This document shows positions 1-13,200 of a stretch of DNA of 64,000 nt, piece after piece. A program made the position numbers and the translations under genes. Position 1 is the stretch's first letter. Each line of letters begins with the position of its first letter. Source of the DNA: Himantopus leucocephalus (taxonomy: Eukaryota > Chordata > Aves > Charadriiformes > Recurvirostridae); contig RSEF01000002.1 in the NCBI GenBank assembly GCA_003993805.1, positions 67,191,259 through 67,255,258 on the forward strand, in the 5' to 3' direction. Under the pieces are notes generated by a model, which saw only the letters and a list, made by a program, of their open reading frames with translations, searched no databases and was not told the DNA's origin.

Positions 1-1022
1 CATATTGTACAGTGGCAGAAATGAGCGGGGGATTGTATTTAAAAGGGCAGAGCTTGCTTACAAGCAGTGTTCTAAGTGTGTTCCAAACCTTAGAGAATTA
101 AGAAATCACTTGCTATATCTGTGCACCTTTGTGGGAGGCTGAGGTACTTGAACAATGTATTCAAGCTTACAGGAAATTAGCTGGTCAACAAAATGCAGTG
201 CTCCTGATACGCATGGATGTACACCCACTGCAAAAATATGCGTTCTCTAATGACAGAGTTAATGAGCACTGGTTTTTGTTCCCACTTGGGGAGGGTTTCA
301 AGAGTGGTTCCCTTCCATGTGGTCAGCTGTGTGCATTTTTCATTACAGGGGTGAATTAGGGATGTAGTCGGTTACCACTCTGTGGAGGGGAGTCCTTTAT
401 CACTTTCAGGTGTCTGCAGCAGTATCTTTTTAAGTTGATTTGTCGTTGTGTCTGAGAGGCAATAATGGGTTTTTTTAAACCCTGTAGTTTTGTGACTTGA
501 CATCTTCAAAAATCTGAGCTGATATTAAGCTCCATTAAAATTAGTAATAGCGTGCCACAAAGAAACAAGAAGTTAGGAACTGCTGCTGTGATATAAGCAG
601 AGCTTCTGGACATCCAGAGTAGTTTTGGATGTAGGTGTTAACAGGGACTGTTCCACTATGGCTGATGAATGAAATCCCCATTTTTTACTGGGCAAACTTT
701 TTAAAGAATTTGCAGTGAAATCTGTTTGAAATTTATGAAGTTGCTGTTGACTGCAGGGAAAGGGTTTCATCTGTGATCCAGAATAGCTAGGCTTTTTTTT
801 TTTCATTCTTAATGGTTGAAAGCTGTGTTTGAAAAGTCTTCTGAATTTCTTTGCTACCTTTGTTGAGGGATATGTGTTTCTGAAGCAGAAGTTTGTATAA
901 TCTAATCAGTGGCTCTGTTTTAGGTGGTGTTTGAAGAAGTGCCAGAGAAAGTTAACCCTTGAATTTAGGACTTGGCAGAAGTCCATATTAACAGATTTCT
1001 GATACTGTTTTTTCTGTTGTAG
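1..1022 (+). other. KIAA0319: Intron of KIAA0319 (partial)
   Basis: No exon is visible here. The exon at 1023 begins with the last base of a split codon, so the gene continues to the left of the window. The open frames in this stretch lack splice borders and family similarity. Confidence 0.75.
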
Positions 1023-1251
1023 ACTCACAGTGATTGATTCAGATGGAGCAGCCAACTCCACCATTGCATCTCTGACTGTCAACAAACCAGTGGATTACCC
1101 ACCTATTGCCAATGCAGGCCCTAATCAGGCAGTCACCTTGCCCCAGAACTTCATCACGCTGAATGGAAACCAGAGCAGTGATGACCATGAAATTGTCAGC
1201 TATGAATGGTCACTCAGTCCTAAAAGCAAAGGCAAGGTTGTAGCAATGCAG
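1023..1251 (+). CDS. KIAA0319: KIAA0319 exon: end of one PKD repeat and first half of the next
   Basis: The acceptor is ttgtag and the donor is G|gtatgt. The first base completes a split codon, then the frame reads [19 protein letters not shown] (end of a PKD repeat), followed by [13 protein letters not shown] and [12 protein letters not shown], the start of the next repeat. It ends in phase 0. Confidence 0.93.
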
Positions 1252-4200
1252 GTATGTCTCTTTCTCCTTGCATAGGACTGGAAAACTCTATCCTTGCATC
1301 TAACACAAGGACATGCATACCTAAGTAACTACTCAGAGGCACTGAAATATCTACTGTTACTACTATTTTTTTTTCTCTCCTATCTGATGTATTCAGCTCT
1401 TATTTTAGATACTACTTCTAATTCGTTCTCATAATTTTTTTTCATTCCTTGTGGCCATTTCGGATTCCTGCTGTTGTTTGTTCCCTGGTGGTTTGGAAAG
1501 ACTTTGAGTTAACAGTGTATGTCCTTGGACCCTAGAGCCTGCTCCACAGGTTTCCATCTACTGAGATGCTGGACATGCTGAAAACTGTTTTTAGGAGAAT
1601 GTGGGGGTAGTTAGGGTTTTCTTGTAACACTTTCTCCTGGATAAAGTAGGACTCAAACAGAAACTTAATTTTCTGAGTGAAAGATGACTAGACTTTTGGC
1701 AGCGTTATGCTTCCATGCTCTGTGATGGGTCTTTTATGCCCACTAAAACACGGATTTCCTATGAAGGCTAACTCAGGAGGGCTGGACTCGATGATCTTTA
1801 AAGGTCCCTTCCAACCCAAACCATTCTATGAATCTATTATCTTATTTTCATAGCTGTATTTTTTTTTTTTTAAATCTGAGAAAAGTTAATAAAAATTTTT
1901 GGTGGGCTTGCACTAAGTAAATTGGAGATTCTTGTAGCTCTGTAGGCGGTTGAGGTAATTAATGTAATGAAGTCAGCTGAAACTCAGAAGCCATTTTTTA
2001 TAAGTGACTTGATTTCTGCTATGTTGCAAATGCTTTAGACCTTCAGGACTGGAATGACATCTCTTTGTAGACCTGCTTAAGAAAGGAGTAATACTGATTC
2101 AAGCATGTACTGTAGAGGCAATTACGAAACTATGGCTTATAGCATAATGGGTTATTTCTGTTCATTTACCAAGACATCCGTGCAACCTGAACTTGTAGTT
2201 TTAAGAGCTGTTCAATCTTAAAGCAACCTTGATGAAAGAAAGGAATGACTGCTTGAAATACCTAATGAATTCATTGGGTATTTAATGTGGAAATGCAAGA
2301 GCATTTTACAGTTTCTTTTCAAAAGCCTACTAATCATTTTTATGTCCCTAAAGCTGAGGATGCTGGTCTTGAGTGTGTTACATGGTATCCATGATTAGAT
2401 TGCAACGTAACAAGTACCTCTGCTGGTTAATTAATCATTTATCAAGACCCTTAGTTCTCATTGTCATCTTTATCCAAAAAAAAAAAACCCCACAACAACC
2501 AACTTGCACTGTAATTTGTTGTTCCTCGTATAAGACATGTCACAAATGTTAATTTTATTAGCAAAGGGACCTATAACTGGGGCAGTCATTTTACGGGCTT
2601 ATATAGATATCAACTAATACTGCTGGAATGGTATACTCAGGAGAGAGCTGTCTTGTTTAATATGTTTTTTCCATAAGCCTGTCTGGCTGGGGTCAAGTCA
2701 AGCATAGTTTTGCGTTTAACAGTTTTAATAAATATTATATTGAAGACTATGATGATGCTTGTTTTTAAAATATCTCTAAGGAAATGGAATAAGCTGTAGC
2801 AATTTCCCTCAGTGTTTACTTTCCTAACTGAGAAAGTTAATGTCCTATGTGTTTCACAATTATTGTTGTTCAGAAATAATACAGCAATTATACCAACATA
2901 AAAAAAATTATGTTTATTGTCTATAGATTAATTTCTTGGGTTGGTAGGGACAGTTGCAATAGTGAATACGTTCTATCTGTGCATCAAATTTTAAGTCTCC
3001 TCTTTGTCTACAAGGTGCTTAAACTGCTTGCTCAAACACTGTATTTATGGATTAAAATAAATTTTATCTTTTCTTCACATTTGCTCTGTAAGACCTTTCA
3101 TAATCCTTGAGCGTTTCTGTTTTATCTCACACTCTCTGTCTTTATAAACGCTGTATAGGGAGTGCGGACGCCGTACCTCCAGTTATCTGCAATGCAGGAA
3201 GGAGATTATACGTTTCAGCTGACTGTCACAGACTCTGCGAGGCAGCGGTCCACAGCTGAGGTGACACTGATTGTACAGCCTGGTAAGTCGGCTGCAGGCA
3301 CGTCTGGGTCCCTCAGGGGTGGGCCAGCCTGATGCCTTAGCACTGTCCTTGAATGCCTCATCTCCCTGCATTGCGCCACTGAGATGGCAGTCTGAATGTC
3401 TGGTATCCATGCATCAAGGACTCTTCCACCTCCATTTTCTGTCAAAGCAAACAGAACAAGCGTAGAATCATAGAAAGTCCAGGTGATGATCCTGAGGCTC
3501 ACACCAGCCTGATTATGTAAGGCAACCTGCACAGAGATGTGTTTGAGTATACTTCTAAAAGCTAAAATGTAGCTCTTGAGTTGAATATCCTACAAAGTCT
3601 GTTTTGCAAAGCTGTTCAGAGTATCAACCAGTGCTCTGCTCAGTTTTCTCACAGTTTTGCAGTGTCCTTCAAGAATCCTTGTGTGATTTGAATTCTCACT
3701 AGAATTACTTTGCACTTTCTAGGGAAAAGTGTCAAGCAAGGAATTTTCAAAAGCCACATCTTTCACATGTTTGTTTAGATTTGGGAGCTGAGTAGTGAAT
3801 TGGGCCCAAATAGTCCAGGCCTCGTGAGAGAGGGGTTTTTTAATGCTTTTTTTTTTCTTTTGTAATGTGTTTGCCTATTACATCCAAAGTGGCCTTTTCT
3901 TCCCATCTGAAGGTCTTACGTTCCACCATGGGGCAATCTTTTATCTTCCTGTTGTTGCATATTACACATCTTTTTGTAGATGACCCATACTGGGACAATT
4001 TTACAGCAGGCATTTACTGCAGAAATCAAGAACATGAATCAGAAGTACAGCGTGTTGGTGCCTTTTAGACCCATTATAGCGTGGAACTAGAAAGATGCTA
4101 TTGCTGAAGTCAGGTCTAAGGGCGAATGGTAGCATTGCCAGTTTTACCATGCCACAAAAGCGGAGGTTGAAAGCGGAATAATAGGTCATGTGTTTCTGTA

Positions 4201-7200
4201 CTAAATTGTCAAAGGCTTTAAACTGGCATTAAATTAGTGGCTTCATGCTGACCTTGAGCAGGAGAAAACCCGGGCCGGTATCTTCTTTGAGGGCAAAGAA
4301 CTGTATTCGTGTGGGTGTTTTTGAAAGGGATGTGGTGGTGGAACCAGGAGAATATTCCACCACTCTTGTTATAAAACATTTCATACAGTGCATTGAGCAT
4401 GCTGCAAAATTTTTGGAATGTGACTGTGTCTTCAGATATGACTGTGAAAAAGGGAAGTACTTGCTGTGGGATATGGCTTGATTTAGAGCTAGTCTTTCCC
4501 ATCTAGTATTTTCTGCTGGCTTGTGCATGTTATACTTGTGATTTTTATCTTTGGGCCAATATATCAAATTTGTAATATAATATTCTGTGTAAAATCTTCC
4601 CTCTGATTGGCAGTTCTTGCCAGTGACTACCTAGTAAATGTCATGCACTAAATGTTATTTTTACAGAAAATAACAGTCCTCCAGTAGCAGTGGCTGGCCC
4701 TGACAAGGAATTGACCTTCCCAGTAGAAAGTACTACACTGGATGGAAGCAAAAGCCAAGATGACCAAGGCATTGTCTTCTATCATTGGGAAAATATCAGG
4801 TATCCAGAGATTTTACTCATCTCCAGTAAAATATAGAACAAAGTGAAAATCATTGGGTGCCAGAGCCTCTTGTGCAATTGTGTTGGGTGATGCACTGTTT
4901 GAGAACTGCTTTGAGGATTTTACCACTCAGGTGGTAATAGGGTAAGAGACAGGAATTTTAAATTTAATTTGGAAAGCTTAGGCAATCTCTGCCTATGTTT
5001 TGCAATGTGTCATTTTGAGGCCTACTGTTCTAAAGTTAAGAGAAAATGACAGGAACTTCCCGTGTCTCCTGTTAAAAAGCAAGTAACAACCTTGGGTACC
5101 CTCCTGTAACGTACAACATTTTCCCATCAGTGCTTAGAACTAGGGTTTCTCGGTCACTTATTTGTTGAATAATAAAGTAAACTTGACAATCTGTTTAGCC
5201 TGAGGTTTCAATAGTAGGTGACTAAAGCACTCTTGAATGATGACTGAAAATGTTTTACAAAAGTTTATAATTGTATGTTTATGTGCAAAACTATTTGATC
5301 CTTAATAAAAGGACAAGGTATTGGTTCATGCAACTGTCATTTGTATGGTACAGGAAAAGATGTCACCCTGGCACCCTGTACATGTTGTGAGTGGCTCTTA
5401 GAGCAACAGCGTTTGCATGCTGCCATGAAATAGTACAGTGAGAAGGTTGAACTTCTGGGATGCATTTTCTACTTTTCTGATAACTGGGTTTGTAATGCTT
5501 GGGTGCTTTGAATGTCTTGAAAAAATGGATTTATGAATTCTCTGAACTAAACTCATGTCTCATATAGTTCTTTAACCATCAATACTTACAGCAGCGGTAG
5601 AACTACAATATACATAAAAGCAAATGGCATGAGCGATGCTGCTGTAAGAACAATTTGGTTGGCTGTGCAGGATTATTTTTCTGAGATGTTTTGTTTCAGT
5701 GGACCAAGCTCTGTACAGATGGAAAATGGTGACAAAGCAATAGCAACTGTGACTGGTCTTCAGGTTGGCACCTATCGCTTCAGGCTGACCGTGAAAGACC
5801 AACAGGGCTTAAGCAGTGCATCTGTGCTATCTGTTACTGTGAAGGAAGGTAAGCCTAGTTGCTGCTTCTTAGGATAGTGTAGGCAACTTGCCAGTTAATT
5901 CAGTCACTGACAGAATGTAAAGGAAATCGGAACAGAAAGGGATAATGTATTTGTTGTCCTGTTTCAAGGGTATTCAAGAAGAGTTACTATTTTGTAATAT
6001 AGGAGTATTGTGAGTGACTGGTAGAATTAACTTTGCTTACTGCAAGCTTTTTTAAAGTTAAATATATGCAGAATTAGTTGTAACAAAAATGCTCAAAATA
6101 ATTTTTGACCATGACTTTTTGACACACTTAATAAAGTGTGTCCACTTTATTAAGAGGATTTTTTTTTTTATTTGATTCTCAAAGTTAAGCTTTGAGCAGA
6201 AAAGCAATTTTACTGTGGGTTTTAAGTAACATTGAAGAAGCAAGGTCTCAGAGTGTACCAGTTTCCACCTAAGTACAGGTCTTTTCATGTTAAGCTTTTG
6301 GTTTTTTGATAACAGGGAAACAGTTGCTGTGGTGGTTTTTTTAATTATTTTTTTCCCCCTCAACGTGCATGCTGTTGAAGAGGCTTTAGAAATAATACCT
6401 TTTGTGTGAGATCATAGAATGGTTTAGGTTGGAAAAGACCTTTAAGATCATCGAGTCAAACTGTTAACCTAACACTGCCAAGTCCACTGCTAAACCATGT
6501 CCCTAAGCACCACATCTACAGATCTTTGAAATCCCTCCAGGGCTCGTGACTCAACCACTTCCCTGGGCAGCCTGTTCCAATGCTTGTCAACCCTTTTGGT
6601 GAAGAAATACTTCCTAATATCCCATCTAAACCTCTCTTGGCGCAACTTGAGACTATTGCCTCTTGTCCTATTGCTTGTGACTTGGGAGAAGAGACTGACA
6701 CCCACTGCTCTACAACCTTTCAGGCACTTGTAGAGAGCGACAAGGTCTCCCCTCAGCCTCCTCTTCTCCAGGCTAAACAACCCCACTTTCCTCAGCTGCT
6801 CCTCATAAGACTTCCATTTTTGAACCTTCACCAGCTTTGTTGCTTTTCTGACAGAGGTACTGTCAGGTGCTCCTGACAGATTTCATAGCTTTGACTTATG
6901 TTGCATCCTCAAGTTTGCAGGTAGTGATAATCCAGCCATCGTTTGCTTGATGTTCTTCCTTAGGGGAGTGATTTTAGCATTCTCCATGGGCCTTTGCCTC
7001 CTTTTAAAGAAGTTGGTGTAACAGTTTCAAATTTTGTTTGGTCCAGATTTTGGCTTTCTGTTGTACACCTTGTTTTTTGAGGGGAGTGATGCACTCTAGG
7101 TCTGCAAGTATGGTACCTATACCATTTATGAAATGATAGTAGAGCTGCATTAGAATCTTAGCTGCTGACTTTTTTGAAAACAGTACAACCTTGATTCTTT

Positions 7201-10200
7201 TTCACTTGGTATCACTACAGAACGAATGAATCTTGGAGAAGAAGCTGGACTCAGTTTTACCCATGTGCATCACTGGTTGAACTGTTTCAGAGTTTCAATT
7301 AGGTGTTTAGTCAGAAACACATGGCAATAACTCTGCCCAAATGTGTCTCGTAGTCTCACTCATGCTGTGAGGTGTAGCCACAGTATGTGCTGACTACAGT
7401 CACAGGTTCAATATTAAAAAGATTCAGTGCTCCAATAGCCAAATTTAATCAACTGGTTTATTTGGAACAGACAAGAAGATTACTTGTATCACAAAGAACT
7501 CTATACTGTTCTAAAGAATAGAGTTGCAGCCAGTACCCTGGAGATCTGCCCAAAATTGAATTATTTATATCCAACCTAATATTTAGACCAGTGAGGTATT
7601 TCACTCAGCCTCACAGCTTTCTGGACCTCTGTCTTATCAGTTGTGTTCTAAACAGAAGTCAGTGATGTCTGCTTTCTGGAAAGAGAACGTGTTCATGTTT
7701 CTTTGGTGTTATTTGGCCATACTCCCAATGCATGCCCTAATTTCACTGCTCACAATAAGCAAAAAGCATTCAGGAACTGGGTTTACTCTTAAGTTTCCTG
7801 ATTACACTTTGCCTAAATACAGGCATTGTGAAGATATAAGACCTTGCACAAGCTTCTATTAGGTAATAAGTAATTCTCAAGACAAGAAGAGCCCAGCATA
7901 GTGATCTCGTGCTGGGCTGTGTTTCTAAGTAGGTAGAAAATCTTTTTGCTTGACTGAGATCTGATGCTAAGTTATTGTGAGACTATAAACAGAGTACTCC
8001 ACAATGCTGTTTGAAAAATATCTTTTTGGATAGTACCTCTTATTGGTATTCTCCTCATGGTGCAGCTCTGCTTTTGTCAGGTTGTAATAATCCTGGAGCC
8101 AAATTCTGTGTGCTCACTCATCCTTTCCCTGTACCTTTAACATGAGATTCTGTTGTTACTGCCTGTAGTCAGCAAGTAAAGAATTACAGTGTGGTTGTAT
8201 TGGCAATGGCGTGTCACATTTCGTGTGTTTTGAAAGTAAATCCTTCTCCGCTATTTTTATGGCTAGAAAACAACAGTCCACCCCGGGCGCATGCTGGTGG
8301 GAAGCATGTTCTAGTGCTTCCAAATAACTCTGTTACCTTGGATGGCTCAAGGTCTGCTGATGACCAGGGGATTGTGTCGTATTTGTGGATTCGGGATGGT
8401 CAAAGCCCAGCAGCTGGGGTAAGTTTGCTTCTAGAAGTAATTCACATGAGGGTATGAGAAGAATTGAAGAGGTCTAGCTTAAGTATAGCTGGCAGAGGTG
8501 ATAGTTGGAAATACATGAACTCCAAGGAAAGGAAATTATTGGGAGCTAAGAAAGCAGAACTAAGGATACTGGAGTAAAATTGAGAAATAATAATGTAACT
8601 GTCTCAGCATTTCAAGCAGACGAGTACTTGAAAGTGCCAGCTGTTCTGTCTGGGGTTTTTTTTAATGAAAATATCCTTACTGTGCAGACATCCTCATTAA
8701 CTGCCACTTCCAAATTTGCATTACTCTGCTATAAACCGTGGGTAGGTCACCTTTGTCCCAAAAGCCAAAGCAAGAATTCACACTGTCATACCAAATAGCT
8801 GACATGATAGTTACACCTGCAGCTTTCTCTGAGAATATCATCGTCCCAATGCCTTTTTTTACAGGATGTGATCCATGGCTCAGACCACGAGGCAGTACTG
8901 CAGCTAACTAATCTGGTAGAAGGAACCTATACTTTTCACTTGAAAGTGACGGATGCTAAAGGAGACTCAGATATTGATTCAGCAACTGTTGAAGTGCGGC
9001 CTGGTATGGCAATTAAAAGGTCATCGATACGTTGTGAATACCTCATCTTTGTTCTCCTTTTCACGTATTTATTTCAATGTTGACAAGATTCTCTCAAGTT
9101 AAAACACAAAGCAAACAGGTCTCTCTCTTCCTGCCTTCTTATTGTTCTCTTAATAGGCCTGAGTGTGTTAGAAGACACGTCAGGATTCTTAACTACCATT
9201 GCCTTACTGGAAGCATAAATAAATAAAAATCATACTTCATAGTTAGTATTTTCATTAGGTTTTTGTTGATTTTCATTAATTGTAGCTTTTTGTTTCTTTT
9301 TTTTCTGGTTGTTAATCAGTTTGGCCAATGGAAAGAGATGGAAGCTGAGCTTCCACTTAAGTTTAGGTACAAATGCTGCAATTTTGTGTTTGATGGTTTA
9401 AATTGTGGTTTTATGCTTGTTTTCCTTCTTTCATCCTGAAGGACAAAAACAAACCTTAAAGAATTTCAGGGAGTTTAAATTGTTTTTTCATGGTTTAGTA
9501 TTGCTTGTATGTAGACTTGTTTTCAAATGCAGAATGCCTATGTGATGGAAGCATAAGTTGAGGGTTTGGGAAATGGGTCTGAAATCTTGGGTCTGTCAGA
9601 GATTTCTTGTTTGTCTGGTTCCTGGGTGATGATTTTATTTCTGTTCCTCACTTTGTTGTTGAATGTAGTCACAATAATTGGCTCAGGATTCTCATTCAAT
9701 ATCTGTAAAGCTTGTTTTGTTTGCAAGGCACTCTAGAAGTTCAAGTATTATTTAACAGAACCCTCAGTTTATGAAGGTAAACATATTTTGTATTTCTCAA
9801 ATTGACCATCCTCATTTAGACATGCTCACACAGTCTTGCATGCTACCATATGAGTCCATCTTTGCCTCACTTTTCCTGGATGGTAGCCTGTAGCAGACAA
9901 ATAGCAGGGAACTTAAGAATTACTAGACTCACCTAGTGCTTATGTCTGACCTTAAGATGGCAGCATTTAGGGGAACAGTAGTTGCTCTTCTGCACGGAAA
10001 TGTGTTAATGCTGAACTGAAGTACACACTGTAGTGTTTTCTTTCAACTGATAAGCTGGGTTGCTATCTTGGGACCCACCAGGTGTGTTTCGGAGGGAATG
10101 TGAAAATGTAGGCTAAGTACTTTTCTAAGAACGCAAAAGAATTGGGTTATAAGGGAAATGGGTCTTATGCAGGAAACTATAGTATTAATAAATACTCTTG

Positions 10201-13200
10201 AGGACTGCATGTTGTCTTCAGTTGGTACTGAAAGATTTGCCAGGCTCTGAAAGAATACCATCTTCTTCTTCTGTCAGATCCCAAAAGGAGTGGTCTGGTG
10301 GAGCTGATTCTGCAAGTTGGAGTGGGACAGCTGAGTGAACAGCAGAAGGACACCCTGGTGAGACAGCTGGCTGTATTGCTGAATGTTTTGGATTCAGATA
10401 TCAAAGTTCAGAAGATACAAGCCTACTCAGATATAAGGTAGAAAGATATCCTGCTGTTCCAGGAAGATTTGTAATTTTCATTGACTCTTTCATAGCTCAT
10501 AAATAGTTGCAAAATAATTTCTAAGATGACAAAAAATGCTACCACTCTCAACAATATATATACTTTAAAAGGTGAATTTCTTCTGCTATGGTAGAAACTT
10601 GATGAAGTAAGCCCTCTGGAGGCTCAGAACTGAAGTGTTTTGTTTTTTTTAAAAAAAAATTAAAACTTCTTTGTATAGGTTTTTTTAATTTATTCCTTTA
10701 AAGGAAGTGCGTGCATATATTTCGGTGTCTTTGTTCCATACAGTGCTGCTATTTTTCCCAAATGCTGGACGGAGTGAGACAGACAGACTTTCTCACAGGG
10801 AAGCAAGTACTGTATTTTGGAATGAGGTTCCGGCTGTATCTGATCAAACCTGGTTTTTTTATTCCTGTTTTCTTCTACTTCCTCTCTAAGGTTTTGATAT
10901 TCGAAGTATTTTATGAACACTTCCCCAGGTAACTGGTGACGAAAATCCGTTTTTTGCAGAGAACTGCGTGGTGGATACTCCTAAGTGTAGTATCTTATTC
11001 TGAACTAGAAATATCCCCTCTACTTGGTGATGTAGAGAGCTAGAGATGGCTGTGAGTACCCAGAGAAACTTCCCAGCATGGTTGGTAGAACCTGTTGACA
11101 TGAGATATCTTTAAATTACTTCTTGTTGACTACTTGGTAATTTAAAACCTGTTTTGGTGTCTATTTAGCTCTTGGGGAACCTCTTAAAATTTAAAAACAA
11201 ACAGTTTGGAAAATCCAGCATTTATAGCTATGATATTTTTAATCGCAGCTTCCAATTACTGCTTTTCGGATAAAGATGTTCCCTGAGTGTCTGATACAGA
11301 ATGAGATCAACATCACCAAATTTAAAAAGGCAGGAGTTGGGGGTGGTCTCCCACATGATATTCTCTATCTCCCTTGCTTCTGAGCTTTTCCTTCTTTTAA
11401 GTTCAGTTTCCTAAAGCTACTCAAGCTGCTTCAGAGTGGTTTGTGACAGGTTGTAGAGGAGAGTACGGAAAGCAAATGTGTACATACTTCTCTTAAAGTG
11501 AGAGTCAGGAAGACCAAGGAGGGAATTACATTTGCTGTTGTTTTCATCTTCTGTGAAACTGAGAAGCCAGAAGCTGGTGCTCCTGGCCTAGAATGAAGTC
11601 CATGGCATGTGGATTGAGTTAACTGATCCACAGAGTTCCCTAGTCTTTATCAGTGGTGACATTTGCTTTCCAGAAACAAACAAAACCAAAGGCTGTCTGA
11701 CAAAAGGGGTCTTTGACAGCAGTCATGACCTTAGCTGTTCTTTCTGCAGCACTGCGGTTGTGTTCTACGTGCAGAACGGGCATCCTTCCAAGGTGATCAA
11801 GGCATCAGATGTCTCGCGAACTCTGCATGTGCAGCTTTTGAAAGAGAAGGCTGACTTTCTGCTTTTTAAAGTCCTGCGGGTTGACACGGCTGGTATGTTT
11901 CGGATTGTGCTTGCTTATCTCAGAACTTTGCAGGCATTTGGCTAACACAGCACTTGGAAACAGTGCATGAAGGCCTTCTGTCTGCCATCTGGTGTTTGGG
12001 CTTGGATGTAGCTTGCTGAAAGATGATGTTGAAGACAATACTTAAAATGTTTGTTCATTTGTGGTAGACGGGTGGCATTTACTTGTGTTCTTTTAAAAGA
12101 TACCTTGTAAAAGATCTGTAACAGCAGGAAAAAGCACATCTTAACCTGGTTGGTCTGCATCAGAAGAGCCTGGGGAATGAGGATAAAGGTGCCCCACTCA
12201 TACCATCTTTTGTTGGAAGATGGGCAAGACTTAATATAGCCATAAAATAGAATGTTTCTCGTCTCTGGTTCCTTCAAGGCTTTTAGTGTTCAGTAATAGA
12301 CTTGTAATGTAACTTGGTTTTGTCTGTATCAGGCAAAATGGTCAGGAGATCACTGTGTTATAACCTAATCTGATATTTACACTGTAGATGGGCCGCTGGG
12401 GTTTCTTATAATGAACTTCTTTTCCCCAAAAAAAGGCTTGAACTTCTAAGCCTATTTTAAACTTCGCTAGTAATGTGAACCTTTTATGATACTCAGACGT
12501 TACAGATAAGATTTGTCTGTAATTTAAAATCAGGACATAATGATACAAGTGCAAACAAAGTGAGTGAGCTCTGGCAATAAAATAGTAATTGACTCTGTAG
12601 TAAATTCTGTCTCTATTTACTTGTTGAAAAGGACTGCTGTTCTATTGTAAATGTACGTGGATTACCGAAATGCGTAGGTGTCACTTGAAAATATGCATTA
12701 ACATTTTTCTTGACATAGCAAATCTGCTACTCTAAGTTTTAAGGGGAATAACTTTTTATTTTAGTCTGGTATGACATTGATCTAGCAATACATATTACTA
12801 TAAGCATATGAGGTATGTAAACATTCTGGCCTCAGATGCTGTAATTCAGTTTTGAAATACTGAAATACACTCTAGTTTATTGGTGTGATGCTTGTCTTCT
12901 AGTACCTGAGAATGCTGATATTCCTCAGTTCTCAGGTACTTTAGAAGTTCTTACAAATACGTCATAAAGAAATGAACAGGTCTGAATTCCACAACTTCAA
13001 CTCATCTTTATTTCTGGTTAGAATAAACTGTTCTCGACTTGCATACAATTTCAGTGTTGTACGCATAAGATATATTCTTCTCTTTCTCTTCACAGCCAGC
13101 AGTCTGCTGAACTGTAAATCTATTTAACCCATAACAAATGAAAGGGAGATTTAAAAAATATCAGAATGTTATGAACTAGATGCTTTATGACCAACCTAAT

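Noticed and set aside
3465..3540. Possible CR1 fragment (tagaatcatagaaagtccag)
   Set aside because: Only the first dozen bases resemble the CR1 end; the rest does not follow the element.
5629..5699. In-frame extension of the KIAA0319 exon at 5700 into the intron
   Set aside because: The frame stays open by chance. The acceptor at 5698-5699 is strong and the family protein continues directly from the previous exon.
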